64,000 nucleotides of DNA, from contig JAVIAB010000073.1 of the NCBI GenBank assembly GCA_032433765.1, positions 70,941,959-71,005,958 on the forward strand. The letters are read 5' to 3'. How positions within the stretch are numbered: position 1 is the first letter of the stretch; the number at the start of each line of letters is the position of its first letter. The DNA comes from Megaustenia siamemsis (Eukaryota; Mollusca; Gastropoda; Stylommatophora; Ariophantidae). Positions 43,836 through 55,225 of the stretch are shown here, piece after piece. The position numbers and the translations under genes are program-made. The notes below the pieces were generated by a model. The model ran no database searches, was not told the origin of the DNA, and was given only the letters and a program-made list of their open reading frames with translations.

Positions 43836-44139
43836 GGATTTTGAATGCATAGAATTTATTTTCTATTTTGTAATATTTTTTAATATTCAGAGTTGCCTAC
43901 CTCTTCTAGCTCATATTTTTTCCGGGCACTTTTTTGTTCTTGTGAACAAATTACATTTTTCATAACTTTCATCTTTTCTTAATTAACCATCCTATTCTGC
44001 TGGATGTTGATGACAGGACATGATTTTTCTTACTGTACCTTTGCATTTTTATGTATTCATTTGTATTTCTGTGCCTTGACCCACCATGATTTTTCTTGCA
44101 TCATCGTGACATTGATAACTTCTAATTGAGACCAAAGTA

Positions 44140-44560
44140 TCCATTCAATGCCTTGTTACCTGAACAGCATTTCTGCATTATGAAGTCAGTGGCAATTCCA
44201 AATAAGGGAGTTTAAATGCATCATTGCTTCACCCTGGTTTCGATCTGGAACCATTCACTCAGTCCTGCCTCTGTGTAAACTGCACAAGTGATGCCATCAT
44301 ATAGATCTTTGATGACGCTGATGATCTTTGGTAGTATTCCACAATCAGTCTCTTTGAATACTTTCGCAAGTCTTTTTTAAGTCATTAAAGTTTACAACAA
44401 ATGGTTTCTGTTTTTTTCATGTTCCTCTAATAAAATTCTTATGGTGAAAATGCAATCAAGACAGTTTCGCCCTTTCCTTAACCCTACTTGTTCATCAAGG
44501 CTAACACTGTCTATGGCATCTTTGATTCTGATCATAATGATCTTCTAGAATACTTTAGAG
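44140..44560 (-). pseudogene. TAGA-tailed LINE family, reverse transcriptase relic
   Basis: Minus strand: RKGRNCLDCIFTIRILLEEH (RT motif), EKNRNHLL, LYDGITCAVYTEAGLSE, NAEMLFR. It matches 57640-57990 of the better preserved copy (EGLSECFPVETGVKQGC region). Many stops. Confidence 0.7.
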
Positions 44561-44646
44561 ATTACGGTCATGTACAAGATCATAAATATTAGGCTTTATA
44601 TACATGGAAAGATACAAGTTTTGACCCTGAAGCACTCACAAGGAGG

Positions 44647-45905
44647 TGTAGCCGGGAGATATAGGGATGTAAGGAAATAGATGTAGTTGGGTATAGGGTA
44701 AAGACAATGGGAGAACCAGAGTAAGTAATGTGAGATTTGAGAATCACCGTGAGTTGAGAGAGTGGCACAGATAGTTGATAGTCTTGATTGAAGATTGGAA
44801 GAAATCTCGTGCAATAAGTGAATGATGAGAAACTCTAGAGTGAGTTGTCTTAAGATGGGGAGATTGATTTGATTGGCTGAGTGATGACGTAGGAGATCTG
44901 TGATTGGTTGGAATATGAGATACTTAAACGACTGGGGAGATGGAAAGTAAGTTCCAGTTAGGTGGTAGAGTGATAGATAGAGCCAGTTTAGGAGGCGGCC
45001 GTGCCATTAGGCGCCTGTTCATCAGTGAGAACAGAGCAAAAAGCTCTTTCTTAAGTTTCAGCTTAGGCCAGTTTGGTTGGTAGAGGGAAGTCCAGCTAAG
45101 TTTCAGCTTAGGTCAGTTTGGTTGGTAGAAGGAAGCTCCAGTTTAGAGATAGATAGAGCCGGTGTAGAAGGCGGCCGCACTGCTAGGCACTGGCTCGTTC
45201 ATTGAGAACAGAGTAAAATGCTCTTTCGTAAATAAGAGTTTAGGTGGAGATTCCAACACAGGTATAGATCAGATAAGTTAGAGAAAGACTAGATAAGTCG
45301 CCTGTAAGTGTAGGGCAATAGGGAGCCAAAATGTTGCTAGGCCTACTGGATAGACTGGAGCGGGTAGTCAGACCGCCTAGTAAATGTAAATAGATTGTTA
45401 TACTCAGCACCTTGTAAATAAACCCAGTGAAGTATTGTGTTTATTCATGACTTGTGTGACTTTAATAGTGTACGGCTGTGTAACAGATTGTTTTGGTTGG
45501 CCGATTGGACCGATAAACACAACGTGAAGTAAGAAATACCACTACCACCAATACCAGATCAACACAACGCGAAGTACGCATTATGAGGCGATAAACACGT
45601 GCAGGCTATACGACCAGCTGAGGAGCTAAGTGTCAGGAAGCTCTGAACCTACTTACAGTGGAAGAAGCGAAAAAAAAGCCGGACGGTGTCTAGCTGAGTC
45701 GAGATGACTACAGTCACTCGTGTATACAGGAAGAGAGTGCTGAGAGAACGGGACGCCAATGGTCCTGTTCCCAGTGTTCCATTATCAAGAACCACAAGAT
45801 AGCAACGAGCATCGACGGGCACCATCAGGCGGTTTACAATTGAGTCAGTGAGCATGTATCTAAATGATGGGCGCTCACAACTAAACACATTAATCAACAC
45901 AGCAA
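44647..45905 (+). mobile_element. LTR retrotransposon fragment: one LTR plus leader
   Basis: Candidate LTR 44647-45485 (TGTAGCC...TGTAACA, 839 bp) with CAAT-like TGATTGGTTGG near 44900, TACTTAAA, and AATAAA at 45417. It contains an imperfect direct duplication of about 85 bp spaced about 177 bp (GATAGATAGAGCC, GGCGGCCG, GAGAACAGAG). Downstream leader: CAACACAACGCGAAGTACGC, then a short ORF from 45701 (MTTVTRVYRKRVLRERDANG, 32 codons to TAG), possibly the start of gag. No RT or integrase. The 5' end and clade are uncertain. Confidence 0.6.
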
Positions 45906-45998
45906 CATTAAAACTTCTATCCCTTTTCAGATGTTTTCATTTGGAAACTAAGCTGCATCTCATGCGTGTGAATTTATGAGAATTGCATATATACAAAC

Positions 45999-46221
45999 CT
46001 CAAGCTGATTGTACACTTTTTCTGACATTTCTACACCACAAGTCTTCAGCATATCAATAGTTTGTTTGAGTGGCTCAAACATAACATCTGTCTCTGCCTG
46101 TCTGTCTCTGACTGCATTCAGCAAGCTCATTATGTAAACTAAAGCTTTGTAGTCTCCTTCCTTGGGTTCTTTGGCTAGTCCCTCATTAGTTTTAATTATG
46201 AATTCTTGCAGACCATCCAAC
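45999..46221 (-). CDS. DNAH9/11/17-like: Dynein heavy chain exon 7 (stem)
   Basis: 223 bp: one base completes a Gly codon, then 74 codons, LDGLQEFIIKTNEGLAKEPK to SEKVYNQLE. VRDRQAETDVMFEPLKQTI is a strong family match. Donor GAG|GTTTGT. An LTR-retrotransposon fragment ends only about 90 bp downstream of this donor. Confidence 0.95.
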
Positions 46222-47030
46222 CTAATTGTGTGTGAAGAAGAAAAAACAATGCTGCAGTGCTATTTCACAATAAAGAGACTCTTCAACAGTTGCAGATAAT
46301 TAGAAATATAAATTAAGTAGAAATACATAAATACAGTAGAAATGTTAAATAAACATAGAAGAAATTTAATTTTATAACAGGTGAAGGTTCCACGGGTATT
46401 TAATTACAAGTAATAAGCGTAGGAGACCTCACAGTACTTGACCTCAGTGTATTAATTTGTTGTGGTCATTGTTCTTCCTTTCCCTTTTACATTCCCCCCA
46501 CCACAAATTAGACTAATGTACCCATTCACAACCGGAGCATGCCACTATTCATTTAAGAACCCTGAACCTTGGGCTCAAAATCACTAACTGCACACAGCCA
46601 CTAACTAAACCTAAACTCTAGATCTTATTGTTACTAAATTGAGTTTTTATCTTCTTCTTGATGAGGCAGAATCTAGTCAACCACAGAACGTGCATTCCAA
46701 GTTATATTAGATCACAGTGACCATGAAAGATGTATAGCAAAACCCACATCGGCATAAGTAAACATCTCTACAAAACTATGGGCCATAAAGGGCCCTGAGA
46801 AGCACCTATCACTGAGAAGTGCTGCCCAAAGAGCTGAGTAAATATGGTATAAAGAACATATTAAACTCCTATAGTGAGAGAAGCAATTAGTGTTTACATT
46901 TTATTCACAGACTAATAATCTTGACATGACCATTATATTCTAATGGGAGGTAATACTCATTTTGATGACCAATATAATAAAGTACAATGGTGTTATTTTT
47001 TTTATGTAAAGAGGATTTTGTATTAAGCAT
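46222..47030. other. Intron 6, unassigned part
   Basis: No element recognised in this AT-rich stretch before the MITE candidate. Confidence 0.4.
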
Positions 47031-47035
47031 TTTAA

Positions 47036-47322
47036 CACATTTCATCCCGTGAGTCGCAAAATGCAGCTCTAGTACTCAACGCAAGAAACCCATAAGCTGT
47101 GTTATGTGGTTTTTAATTTATGGACATTTCCACAATTATTTCCACTAAAACCTTATAATTCTCTTATTTAAACCACTTTTATGAATCAATGAGCAAAGTG
47201 TCTGAAAAAAAAACTGTGGTTTAAAAAACTTTAATTTATTTTGTCACTGTTAATTCACATTTTTTTCTATTTATGAAAAATGGCCTAGCCATGGTGTTTT
47301 AAATCCCTTGGTAGCAAATGTG
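47036..47322. mobile_element. TTAA-flanked MITE candidate, copy B
   Basis: 287 bp between TTAA (47032-47035) and TTAA (47323-47326). Left end CACATTTCATCCCGTGAGTC, right end (reverse complement) CACATTTGCTACCAAGGGA. The interior shares AATTATTTCCACTAAAACCT TATAA and TCTCTTATTTAAACC with copy A. No ORF. Confidence 0.7.
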
Positions 47323-47487
47323 TTAATAATTGATAATTTATTGGTCATATAGAGGGACTGCAAATATAATTATCAAATATGGACTTCAACACAAAGAATC
47401 ACATTTTATTTAAAAATCAAAATATAAAATATATGCCAACTGAGTAAGAAGAGATAGGAGCTATCACTATGTTGTCTATCATCATAC

Positions 47488-47657
47488 CCTCCAGTAACTC
47501 TGTCAATTAGGTGCTGTTTGAACATGAGACTCCATCGCTTGACAACATTCAGCAGACCTTGCTTAAAGGCACGTGCATCCACTCGAAGCCACTTGCTAAA
47601 TACTTGTATAGTCTGCAGTTGCTCAATCTCCACATAGAGATCCTCATAGTAGTCAAT
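47488..47657 (-). CDS. DNAH9/11/17-like: Dynein heavy chain exon 6 (stem)
   Basis: 170 bp: 56 codons plus two bases, IDYYEDLYVEIEQLQTIQVF to KRWSLMFKQHLIDRVTG. RWSLMFKQHL is nearly invariant in this dynein class. Acceptor GACTGCAG, donor AGG|GTATGA, phase 2. Confidence 0.95.
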
Positions 47658-48063
47658 CTGCAGTCAACAATTTATTGATCAACAAGTGAATATAAAATTC
47701 ATTAAATTAGTTCTATATGACTGGTAGCTTACAAATGTAAGTTGAAGTTCTTAATAAGGATATAATGAAACTTTGGATTGTCACCAACATATAACAAATT
47801 CCAATGCTGTTAATTACCAGTCTAACATTACTGATAATAATATATTAGAAATTTAAACCTAGATTAGATATGAGCATTGTCAGAGGAATTACCAGAATTT
47901 CATTGAGAACATTGACAGAATACCATAATGGATAACAAAGGGTGCAGTAAAGGTAATCCCATATTATTGCTACTGACGCGTGGAGAATAAGGTTGGTCTC
48001 CACTTCTCTTGGACACATCTTTTGAAAGAGCAAGGTCTAGTGCAATCTCCATAGATGCCTTTC
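47658..48063. other. Intron 5, unassigned start
   Basis: No element recognised. Confidence 0.4.
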
Positions 48064-48309
48064 TATCTATCTATCTTTCGTTCGCCAGAAGTATTGTCTA
48101 TATCTGCAATGTCATTTCCTGTATAAATTTTACTGTCTTTTGTAATTCTTGCAGTGGCCCATATAGTTTTGTTGGTAGTGTTGTATCTATGGGCCAATGG
48201 ATTTTCCTCAGTCTACTATATTCAGTGCAGTCTTGAAGTGTGTGTTCAGCAGTCTGGGGCGCCTGTCCACTTGTACAAGTAGTTGAGGTGCCGATCTTGA
48301 ATTTTGTAT

Positions 48310-48843
48310 TCATGTGACTATGGAGTCGATTGTTCTTAGGCGTATAATGATAACTTGTTCATATCTATTCATATTATGAAAGGCCTCCAGATTTGGGGCT
48401 TGTGGTCCTCTGATTGATTTGATTATCTGTTTCTTATGATGGCATGTAACCGGTGTATCTAGTTGTGTGCCTGTTGAACCTTCCTTTGCTAACTGATCTG
48501 CTTTCTCATTTCCTGGTATTCCACAGTGAGATGGGATCCACCGTAGGGCAACCCTGTGGTGCCCGCAGAGTCCAGTCAATAAGGTCCGCAGATGTAGTAA
48601 TTTTCTGGACTGTAGTGCCTGCAGTACTGATCCAGCATCTGTCAAAAACACAGGCTGTGGGCTAAGATTACTGTTCAGCAGTTTTTCCATTGCCAACTTT
48701 ATTGCTTGTATTTCTGCATCATAATTGTGATAATACTTTCCTGTTACTATTTTACTCATATCCCTAGTGTTATTTGAGTACTCTATATATGCACCTGCTC
48801 CCCCATTCTTTACCGCACTCTGTGCTGATCCACCTGTGTACAC
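48310..48843 (-). pseudogene. RNase H domain of the same LINE
   Basis: VYTGGSAQ at the position of the canonical YTDGS: the first catalytic Asp is now Gly (GGT at 48832-48834). The other acids are kept: AEIQAIKLAME, VFLTDAGSVLQAL and SHCGIPGNEKADQLAKEG. It ends in IRLRTIDSIVT-stop. The tail continues in frame after the stop with MNTKFKIGTSTTCTSGQAPQ and TAEHTLQDCTEYSRLRKIHW. Confidence 0.9.
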
Positions 48844-49211
48844 GCGAATCCATATGTCTTGTGGGTATTCTTCATCCAGGAAACTGAGAGTTATTGTTTT
48901 TCCTGTAGACCATTCTGTTCCTCTTTGTCAACTATTCCCTTCACTTCTGTCCGTATTTGTATTGATAGTCCTGATTCCTCTGTCCAGGGAGTCAGTTCTG
49001 GTATGGGCAGTAGGGGGCCAACGACTCTTGGCACGTCCGGTGTCTGTCTACTAATACGCTTGGCTTGGTGGACAAAACTGCCTCTCTCAAGCCGTCCTAA
49101 CGCAAGACCCTGGAATTGGTCCCTCACTGGACATCTCGACCTTTGTGTCCCTCCGTTCTCTCAGCACCGGCATCCCCCACAATCTCTCCATCTCCAATAT
49201 TGGTGTTGATT

Positions 49212-50660
49212 TCATTGCTCCTGCGATGACCCCAAGTGCCCGATTTTGCACTCCGTCCAGCTCTCGCAGCGTGGTGTTTGATGCTGAGCACCATGCAAAT
49301 GATCCATATTCAAAATGTGGGCGCACACTCTGTTGGCAAACTTTACTGAGCCTTTCCCACCCGCACCCCACGTGGTTCCACACAGCTTTCTTAGAATAGC
49401 CAACTTTCTCCTTGCTTTTTGGGTTGCCTTATTTATCTGCTGCCCCCAAGATAGTTTGTTATCAAATGTAACTCCAAGATACGTAGCCCGTATGTCTTCT
49501 TTCACAGGCTCATTGTTCACGTATATGGCTCCTGCTTTCTGTGTTGGCGAGAGAGTGAAAAGTGTAGCACCGCAACCGTCTGTATTGATGCTGATACACC
49601 ATCTATCTGTCCATGAATTCAGTGCATTCATAGCTCTTTGTAACAATTTGGAGGCCATTGTTGCATACTCCTCTGTGCACCACATTATCAAGTCTTCTGC
49701 ATACATTGTCACTTTGATGCCATGTGGTAGTTCAGTAACTAGGTCATTGATGTAGATCAGAAAAAGTGTTGGAGATAGTACCCCTCCCTGTGGAACGCCC
49801 TGGCGCTGTAAGACCTTCTTACTCTTAAGACCATCCAGTTGCACTCTGGCTCTCCTGTTATGCAGGTAAGCTTTGACCCATTTGCACATCCTGCCATTTA
49901 CTCCATAATTTCTTAAGTTTCTTCAAAAGCCCTTCCTTCCATACCTTATCAAATGCTTCTTTAGGTCTATCCATGCTGCTAGTACCAGTTTCTTTTCTTG
50001 AAATGCATCCTCAATTTCCTGGGAAAGATAGGTTGCCTGATCTTTGGTAGAGTAACACTGTCTAAAGCCTGCTTGTTGTGGGACAAGGAGATTTTCACTT
50101 TCTAGGTACAACTGCAGTCTGAGATTAATTATACGTTCCATTGTTTTACACAAACAGCTTGTAAGGCTGATTGGTCTATAGCTGGATGTCATTGAACCAT
50201 CTTTTCCTGGCTTTAGTAATGGTATCATAATTGCTTCTCTCCATGCCTGTGGCATGCTGGCTGTGATCCAGCAAATGTTGTAGATCTGCAGTAGTTTTGC
50301 TTTAGCTGCAGTTCCCAAATTCTTAATCATTTCATTGGACATTCCATCACTGCCTGGTGACTTTTTCATTTTTAATTTGGATATTGCCAGCTCTAGCTCT
50401 CTTTGTGTAATGGGTATTTCCATGACTTCATGTGCAGTCTCTTCTTGTCTTGCATTTTGTTGTTTTAAACGGGTCTCTTGTCGTTTCTCTAGGCTAATTT
50501 CAATATTATTGTCATTTGCAAAGGAGTCTGCAAAGTGATTTGCTGCATGCTTACCTGTTAGGATGTTTCCATCCTTCTTCAGTGTAATTTTGGTGTTCCT
50601 TTCTGTACCAGATGCCTTTCCATAAGAAAGAAAATATTTTCTGTCTTGAACCCCGATGTT
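49212..50660 (-). pseudogene. Reverse transcriptase of RNase H LINE
   Basis: SGTERNTKITLKKDGNI, FADSFANDNNIE, LKMKKSPGSDGMSNEMIKN, AWREAIMIPLLKPGKDGS, SYRPISLTSCLCKTMERIIN, QQAGFRQCYSTKDQATYL, LAAWIDLKK (motif A, frame lost just after), then in a second frame VNGRMCKWVKAYLHNRRARV, QGVPQGGVLSPTLFLIYIND, VTMYAEDLIMWC. Motif C YADD is YAED here (GAA at 49695-49697), a change expected to cripple catalysis. Confidence 0.88.
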
Positions 50661-50690
50661 CCACATCAAAAGCAGCCACCCTCCACGCCC

Positions 50691-51399
50691 CCCCTCAAAA
50701 CTTTGACTTAGATACAATGAAGTGATAACAATAAATAACAATAACCAAACTAGTTACAGATAGTGTATTATATTTTAACTATGAATGTATTTATTAAGCA
50801 GTTAACTACCACCCATAGGTGGAGATGAATAATAATCTGACAAACTTGCTAAGCAAGCAAAAATAAAGAATCATTTGCACAATATAGTTATCTATTTTTT
50901 TTTTTAAATCCCTCATGAAAGAAAAACCAGAAATATACAGAGAACAAGTGCACAGAGCATATTCTCTCAACATTCTATTAATGAGCCTAAAGAAAGCACA
51001 ATCTAACACTATCTTTGGATTGTGAACACAACATTATAGACCAACAACAACCCAACAGAATGCAAATATTAAGTGTACATGTTAAAGTGGACCAGCATGC
51101 TCCGAGAAATGGCCTGCAAATATGTGAACAGTACACAGACATTAGAACCAAAAGCAGGTCCTTTTAGAGAAGACAAGCAGTAGACAAATTACTTGGCACT
51201 TTTGTGGATCTGTGAGCAAGAGAAAGATTCATAGTGGCAACTCCATATAATCTAACACTGAACATGGATGAGAGAGAGTCATCATTATCATTTCATACAT
51301 TGTAATGTTAAGACAATCAAAGCAATTTCAATTTACATATTTGAATGCATTGGAAACTTTGCCAGTATGAATATATATTTTATATGTCTGTTCTATGAA
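50691..51399. other. Intron 5, unassigned
   Basis: No element recognised; AT-rich. Confidence 0.4.
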
Positions 51400-51404
51400 T
51401 CATC

Positions 51405-51990
51405 AATATCATCATCATGTACCATGATGGTTGGCACAGGCTATCTTGTCCTTCCACAATCTTCTATCTACAGTGCATCATATCAATTCTGTTGTTGACT
51501 GTTTTCCATGCCATGACACCAAGCTATCTAGTATTTTCTCTCTTTGTCTTCTGCAATTTCTCTTTCCCTGTATTTTGCCAGTTGTAACCAAGTATTCCAA
51601 CTTTCCTCTTCTCATGATGTGCCCGAAAAATGTTGATTGTTTCTTTCTGATGTTACTTAGGAACTCACTTTTTGTTTTGGCCTCTTTGAGAGTTTCCTCG
51701 TTGGTCTTTTTAGCTGTCCAGGGAACTTTAAATATTCTTCTAAGAAATCCCATCTCTGTGACCTCTAATCATCTTTTCATTTGTTTGTTTACTGTCCATG
51801 ATTCGCTTCCATAGGTCAGACTTGGCTCCATATAGCACCAATGAACTCTCCTTCTCACTTCAATTAATATATATTTGTTGCACAAGACATTTTTCATTTT
51901 CTGAAATGCCATATTGGCCTGAGCTATTCTGCTTTTTATTTCTGTGATGGATTGTCCATCTGATGTTATTAATAAGACTACTACATTAAA
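51405..51990 (-). pseudogene. GAT-tailed RTE-like LINE, 3' end
   Basis: Minus strand: LTSDGQSITEIKSRIAQANM, AFQKMKNVLCNK, LTYGSESWTVNKQMKR, EMGFLRRIFKVPWTAKKTNE, ETLKEAKTKSEFLSNIRKKQ, STFFGHIMRRGKLEYLVTTG, SWHGKQSTTELI, tail ATGATGATGATATTGATG. Only a few stops, so one of the better kept copies of this family. Confidence 0.85.
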
Positions 51991-52425
51991 AAAATTGACA
52001 TGTAATGTTTTTTCCAATTTGTAAGGATTTTGTTTGGTCTGAAGTACAAGTCCACCTCTAAAAGAGATGTATGTTATGCAACTGTGAAAGAAAATTATCA
52101 ACGACTAAAGTCATGACCCATAATAATTGGAAATATCCAAGCTAAAGTACCAGGATTTGATGCTCATCTTTGTTAATTAGTCCAATGTGTTATGTCACAA
52201 TGTATGAATGTCCAGAAACCTACATCATAGTCATACTGATTCAATGATAGACAACATATTGCCACTGCTCCTTTATAATTAACACATTGATATAAATATG
52301 TATGATTTTACAGAACTTTTCAAATGCAGTCTTAACAAAAATATTACTATTTATGAACTTCTGAGATTTAAGACACAAGGATACAAACATTTATAAAAGT
52401 GACAAGAAACCAATGTAAGGATTAC

Positions 52426-52680
52426 CATTTCTTTAAACTGAGCTAAGGTAGGTGGATTTTCTGGGATCCCTTCTTCTCCAGCCAGTGAGATCTCTTCTTG
52501 TGTTGGTTTATGGTTGTACTTCAAGAACAGTTTCATATACTCTTGGCGGTCTTCTCCCCATAAGTTAGAGTACTGATTAAGGGAATCTCGATGAGCAGTC
52601 AATTCTGCTATAATTTTTTCAACAGCATCTTCCACTGCAGTCTTCATTTCAGCCACATCAGTTTTGGTTTCTACACAATT
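52426..52680 (-). CDS. DNAH9/11/17-like: Dynein heavy chain exon 5 (tail/stem)
   Basis: 255 bp, 85 codons: NCVETKTDVAEMKTAVEDAV to PENPPTLAQFKEM. EDRQEYMKLFLKY and GIPENPPTLAQFK are family landmarks. Acceptor TCTAATAG, donor ATG|GTAATC, phase 0 at both ends. Confidence 0.93.
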
Positions 52681-53422
52681 CTATTAGAAAAATTGCACAC
52701 AAAACTCGAACAAATTAATACCATAAAATAGGTATTTGTTCAATTTTTTTTCAATGATTTTTTTCCTCAGTGATTAATTTTGTAGACAGTAAATATTAAA
52801 GTATGTTTTCAAGTTGAATGTTTAGTAACTAATAGAAATTCAAGACATCAAATAGCTTTCAGATGTATTCTTGAGTAATGTAAATTCAGCTATTCTTAAT
52901 TTATTAATTGTTCCAATCTTTATTGGATTATCATTTGCTATCAATGAGCTAAATCAATAAAACTGTTGCTGTTCAAGTTTGTTTTCCTAACTTTCCTCAT
53001 GTATTCTACTCAATTACTGTCCACTGTTTCTTCCCTGCCCATACTTCTTAAAAGCATGAAAATGTTATAGTTTCAGTTTATCTTGATGAAGTCTCCTTTC
53101 AACCTCTACTTTTGTAGAAGTTCCAATTTAATGCTTTCTATCCCATTCTCTTTAAAAAAAATGGATTTATTGTTATGTTAGATCATCATCTTGCATATAT
53201 ATTATCAGTATATCATATTATCAACAAGGAAGAAAGAGCAGAACAAAATTTAGCAATCAACAGGCTCAATTAAAGACTTACTGTCTGTCAATGGTTAAAA
53301 AAAAAAAAGAAATTTTAAATGATATGGACATGTAACAAACTCTACAGGCCTAATAAGACAATTTTGCAGGGCACAGTTGCAGTTTAAAAAAATGACAAGG
53401 CCGAATGACAAATATTTGGAAA
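52681..53422. other. Intron 4, unassigned start
   Basis: AT-rich; no element recognised. Confidence 0.4.
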
Positions 53423-54990
53423 TGTAGAAGGGGGAGGAGTGGAGAGAGTAGAGAGGAAACAAAGACGAGAGAACAAGGTCAAGGAGAAAAAAAGTAAAAA
53501 GACATTAAGACGAAGTCACGAGAAAAAATAAGGAGAGGATGGGTCGAAATGCACGAGGAAAATGTGAAGACCATGTGGGCAGACAGATGCATAGGTGTAG
53601 AAGGGGGAGGAAGGAGAGAATAGAGGAGCAAACAGACGAGAGAACAAGGTCAAGGAGAAGAAAGGAAAAAGACATTAAGACGAAGTCAGGAGAAAAATGA
53701 GACTATGGGTCGAAATTCACGTGTAAAACGTGGAAGGCCATGTCCAGAAGTGAGTGGGCAGACAGACGCGTAGGAAGTCAATTTTGATTGGCTGACAAGA
53801 TCCAAATTTAAGAGGTAAACACAAAAGATTGACAAGCACTTGGAGACCAGACACTTGGAGAAATGTAGTCGGCAGGGCACACACGCTCGTTAGGAGACGG
53901 GCGGCCATGTGGTCGGCCCAAAGAGAGGCTAACGTTAGCCTAGTAGAATTAGATTAGAATGTGAGTTAGAATAATAGTGGACACTTTTTGGATACCGAAG
54001 ACTGGAAGAGACTGAGGCAGGGAGTGACGATCTAGAGTCAGGACACCAAGCAAGAGTAATAGAATTTTAGTCAGCAAGAACACGCGATAGTTAGGAGATG
54101 CAGAGACTAGAGAAGAACAGTTAAGCAGACAGATTAGTGAGTAGCACTATTAAGAGATGGGAGCCATGATAGCTCAGTTGTTAGTGAACTGGACTACAAA
54201 GGACAAGGGGTAGGGTTCGATCCCAACTGACGGCTTCCGGGTTCACCCAGCCTTAAATGGATACCGGATTTTTTTCTGGGAAAGTAAAGCAGCACGGGCG
54301 TAATACCGACCACATTACCCCAAAAATCATGTGCTGAAGGTCTGTAAAATATAGGGTCACTAACACCTTATTTCCCTATACGCCACTTGGTGTGAAGGTG
54401 GTACTTTACTTTTTTTTTACTATTAAGAGATAGTTAGTAGCAGGGTCGTCAAGAGACAGCCAGACCGGTAGAAGTTAGATAATATAGGTGGGCCGTCAAT
54501 GGGGACGGTCCATATATATAGTGTAGATGAGAGTATGAATGCGGTCAGAGCGCAGAGACAAGTGTTAGGGCGAGAAACTGAAGAAATTGTAGAGTGCGCT
54601 CTAAGTGTGTAACTTGCCATATCCAGTGTGTACGAGAGTCTGATGTGACAGAATTAAAAGTCGGAACAAACTCTTATAACCAAGGTGTTGTTATCTGTTA
54701 CACTGTTATATTTATCTAGCCTAGCGTCAACCCTCGGGGACGAATCATAACAACAGTAAAGTTGTCGCGGAACCACAATGTGAAACAGTCATCTTAACAA
54801 CAAACCCAAAGTACTACAGTGACCCGGCAAGGTCAGGGCTGAGACGTTAGCCAGGGGGCACGAAGGCGTGTTGGCCCGATTGTAAACATGAGCAGCGCAT
54901 TCCAGCGGAGGTCAACCACCTGAGAACTGACAAGTGTGACAAGTATCACCTGGATGACAAGTATCGCCACATAGCGCAACAACAATTATC
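53423..54990 (+). mobile_element. LTR (with SINE inserted) plus leader of an LTR retrotransposon
   Basis: Candidate LTR 53423-54702, TGTAGAAG...TGTTACA, about 1 kb without the SINE. Its first 173 bp are tandemly duplicated (53423-53595 and 53596-53768; AGAACAAGGTCAAGGAGAA, AAGACATTAAGACGAAGTCA). Promoter-like TTGATTGGCTGACAAGATCC then AAATTTAAG near 53790-53820. Leader 54703-54990 (GACGAATCATAACAACAGTA, AAGTTGTCGCGGAACCACAA, AGAACTGACAAGTG) is shared with the minus-strand fragment at 60515-60765. No pol genes and no second LTR. Confidence 0.65.
54159..54418 (+). mobile_element. SINE-A copy 7 (inside an LTR)
   Basis: Complete 260-bp copy from GGGAGCCATGATAGCTCAGT to TACTTTACTTTTTTTTT, with perfect 13-bp TSD ACTATTAAGAGAT (54146-54158 and 54419-54431). 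One of the least diverged copies, so SINE-A was active after this LTR element inserted. Confidence 0.97.
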
Positions 54991-55225
54991 CCCAAATAGA
55001 GCTCAGCAGCACGTCAATAACAGAAATAACAAGAAATAAACAAATAAACACCCGGGTACAGAAAGACAAAATCAAAGAATGTACAGGATTAACCTTCTTC
55101 ACACCTTAGAAAGCAGCTCTTGATCATAAAAGTAGGAGGAAAATTGTGAAGATGTAATCAAGAGTGCCCCAATGATTGTCAAGGTTACAAGACTAATGAA
55201 TGAATGAATATAAGATCATCTGATT

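Larger units (their letters stand above)
48065..50690 (-). mobile_element. I/Jockey-type LINE with RNase H, 5' truncated
   Basis: Order on the minus strand: reverse transcriptase, RNase H, short C-terminal Cys-rich tail, then a TAGATAGATAGAAAGG tail. Not RTE-like: it has QQAGFRQCYSTKDQ, GVPQGGVLSPTLFLIYINDL and an RNase H domain, features of the I superfamily. It fills most of intron 5. It is broken by at least two frame changes (near 49905 and 49210) and by two active-site substitutions described in the next entries. Confidence 0.9.

Noticed and set aside
45649..45900. 83-codon minus-strand frame within the LTR-element leader
   Set aside because: No recognisable motif, and it lies opposite the leader and putative gag start of a plus-strand element.
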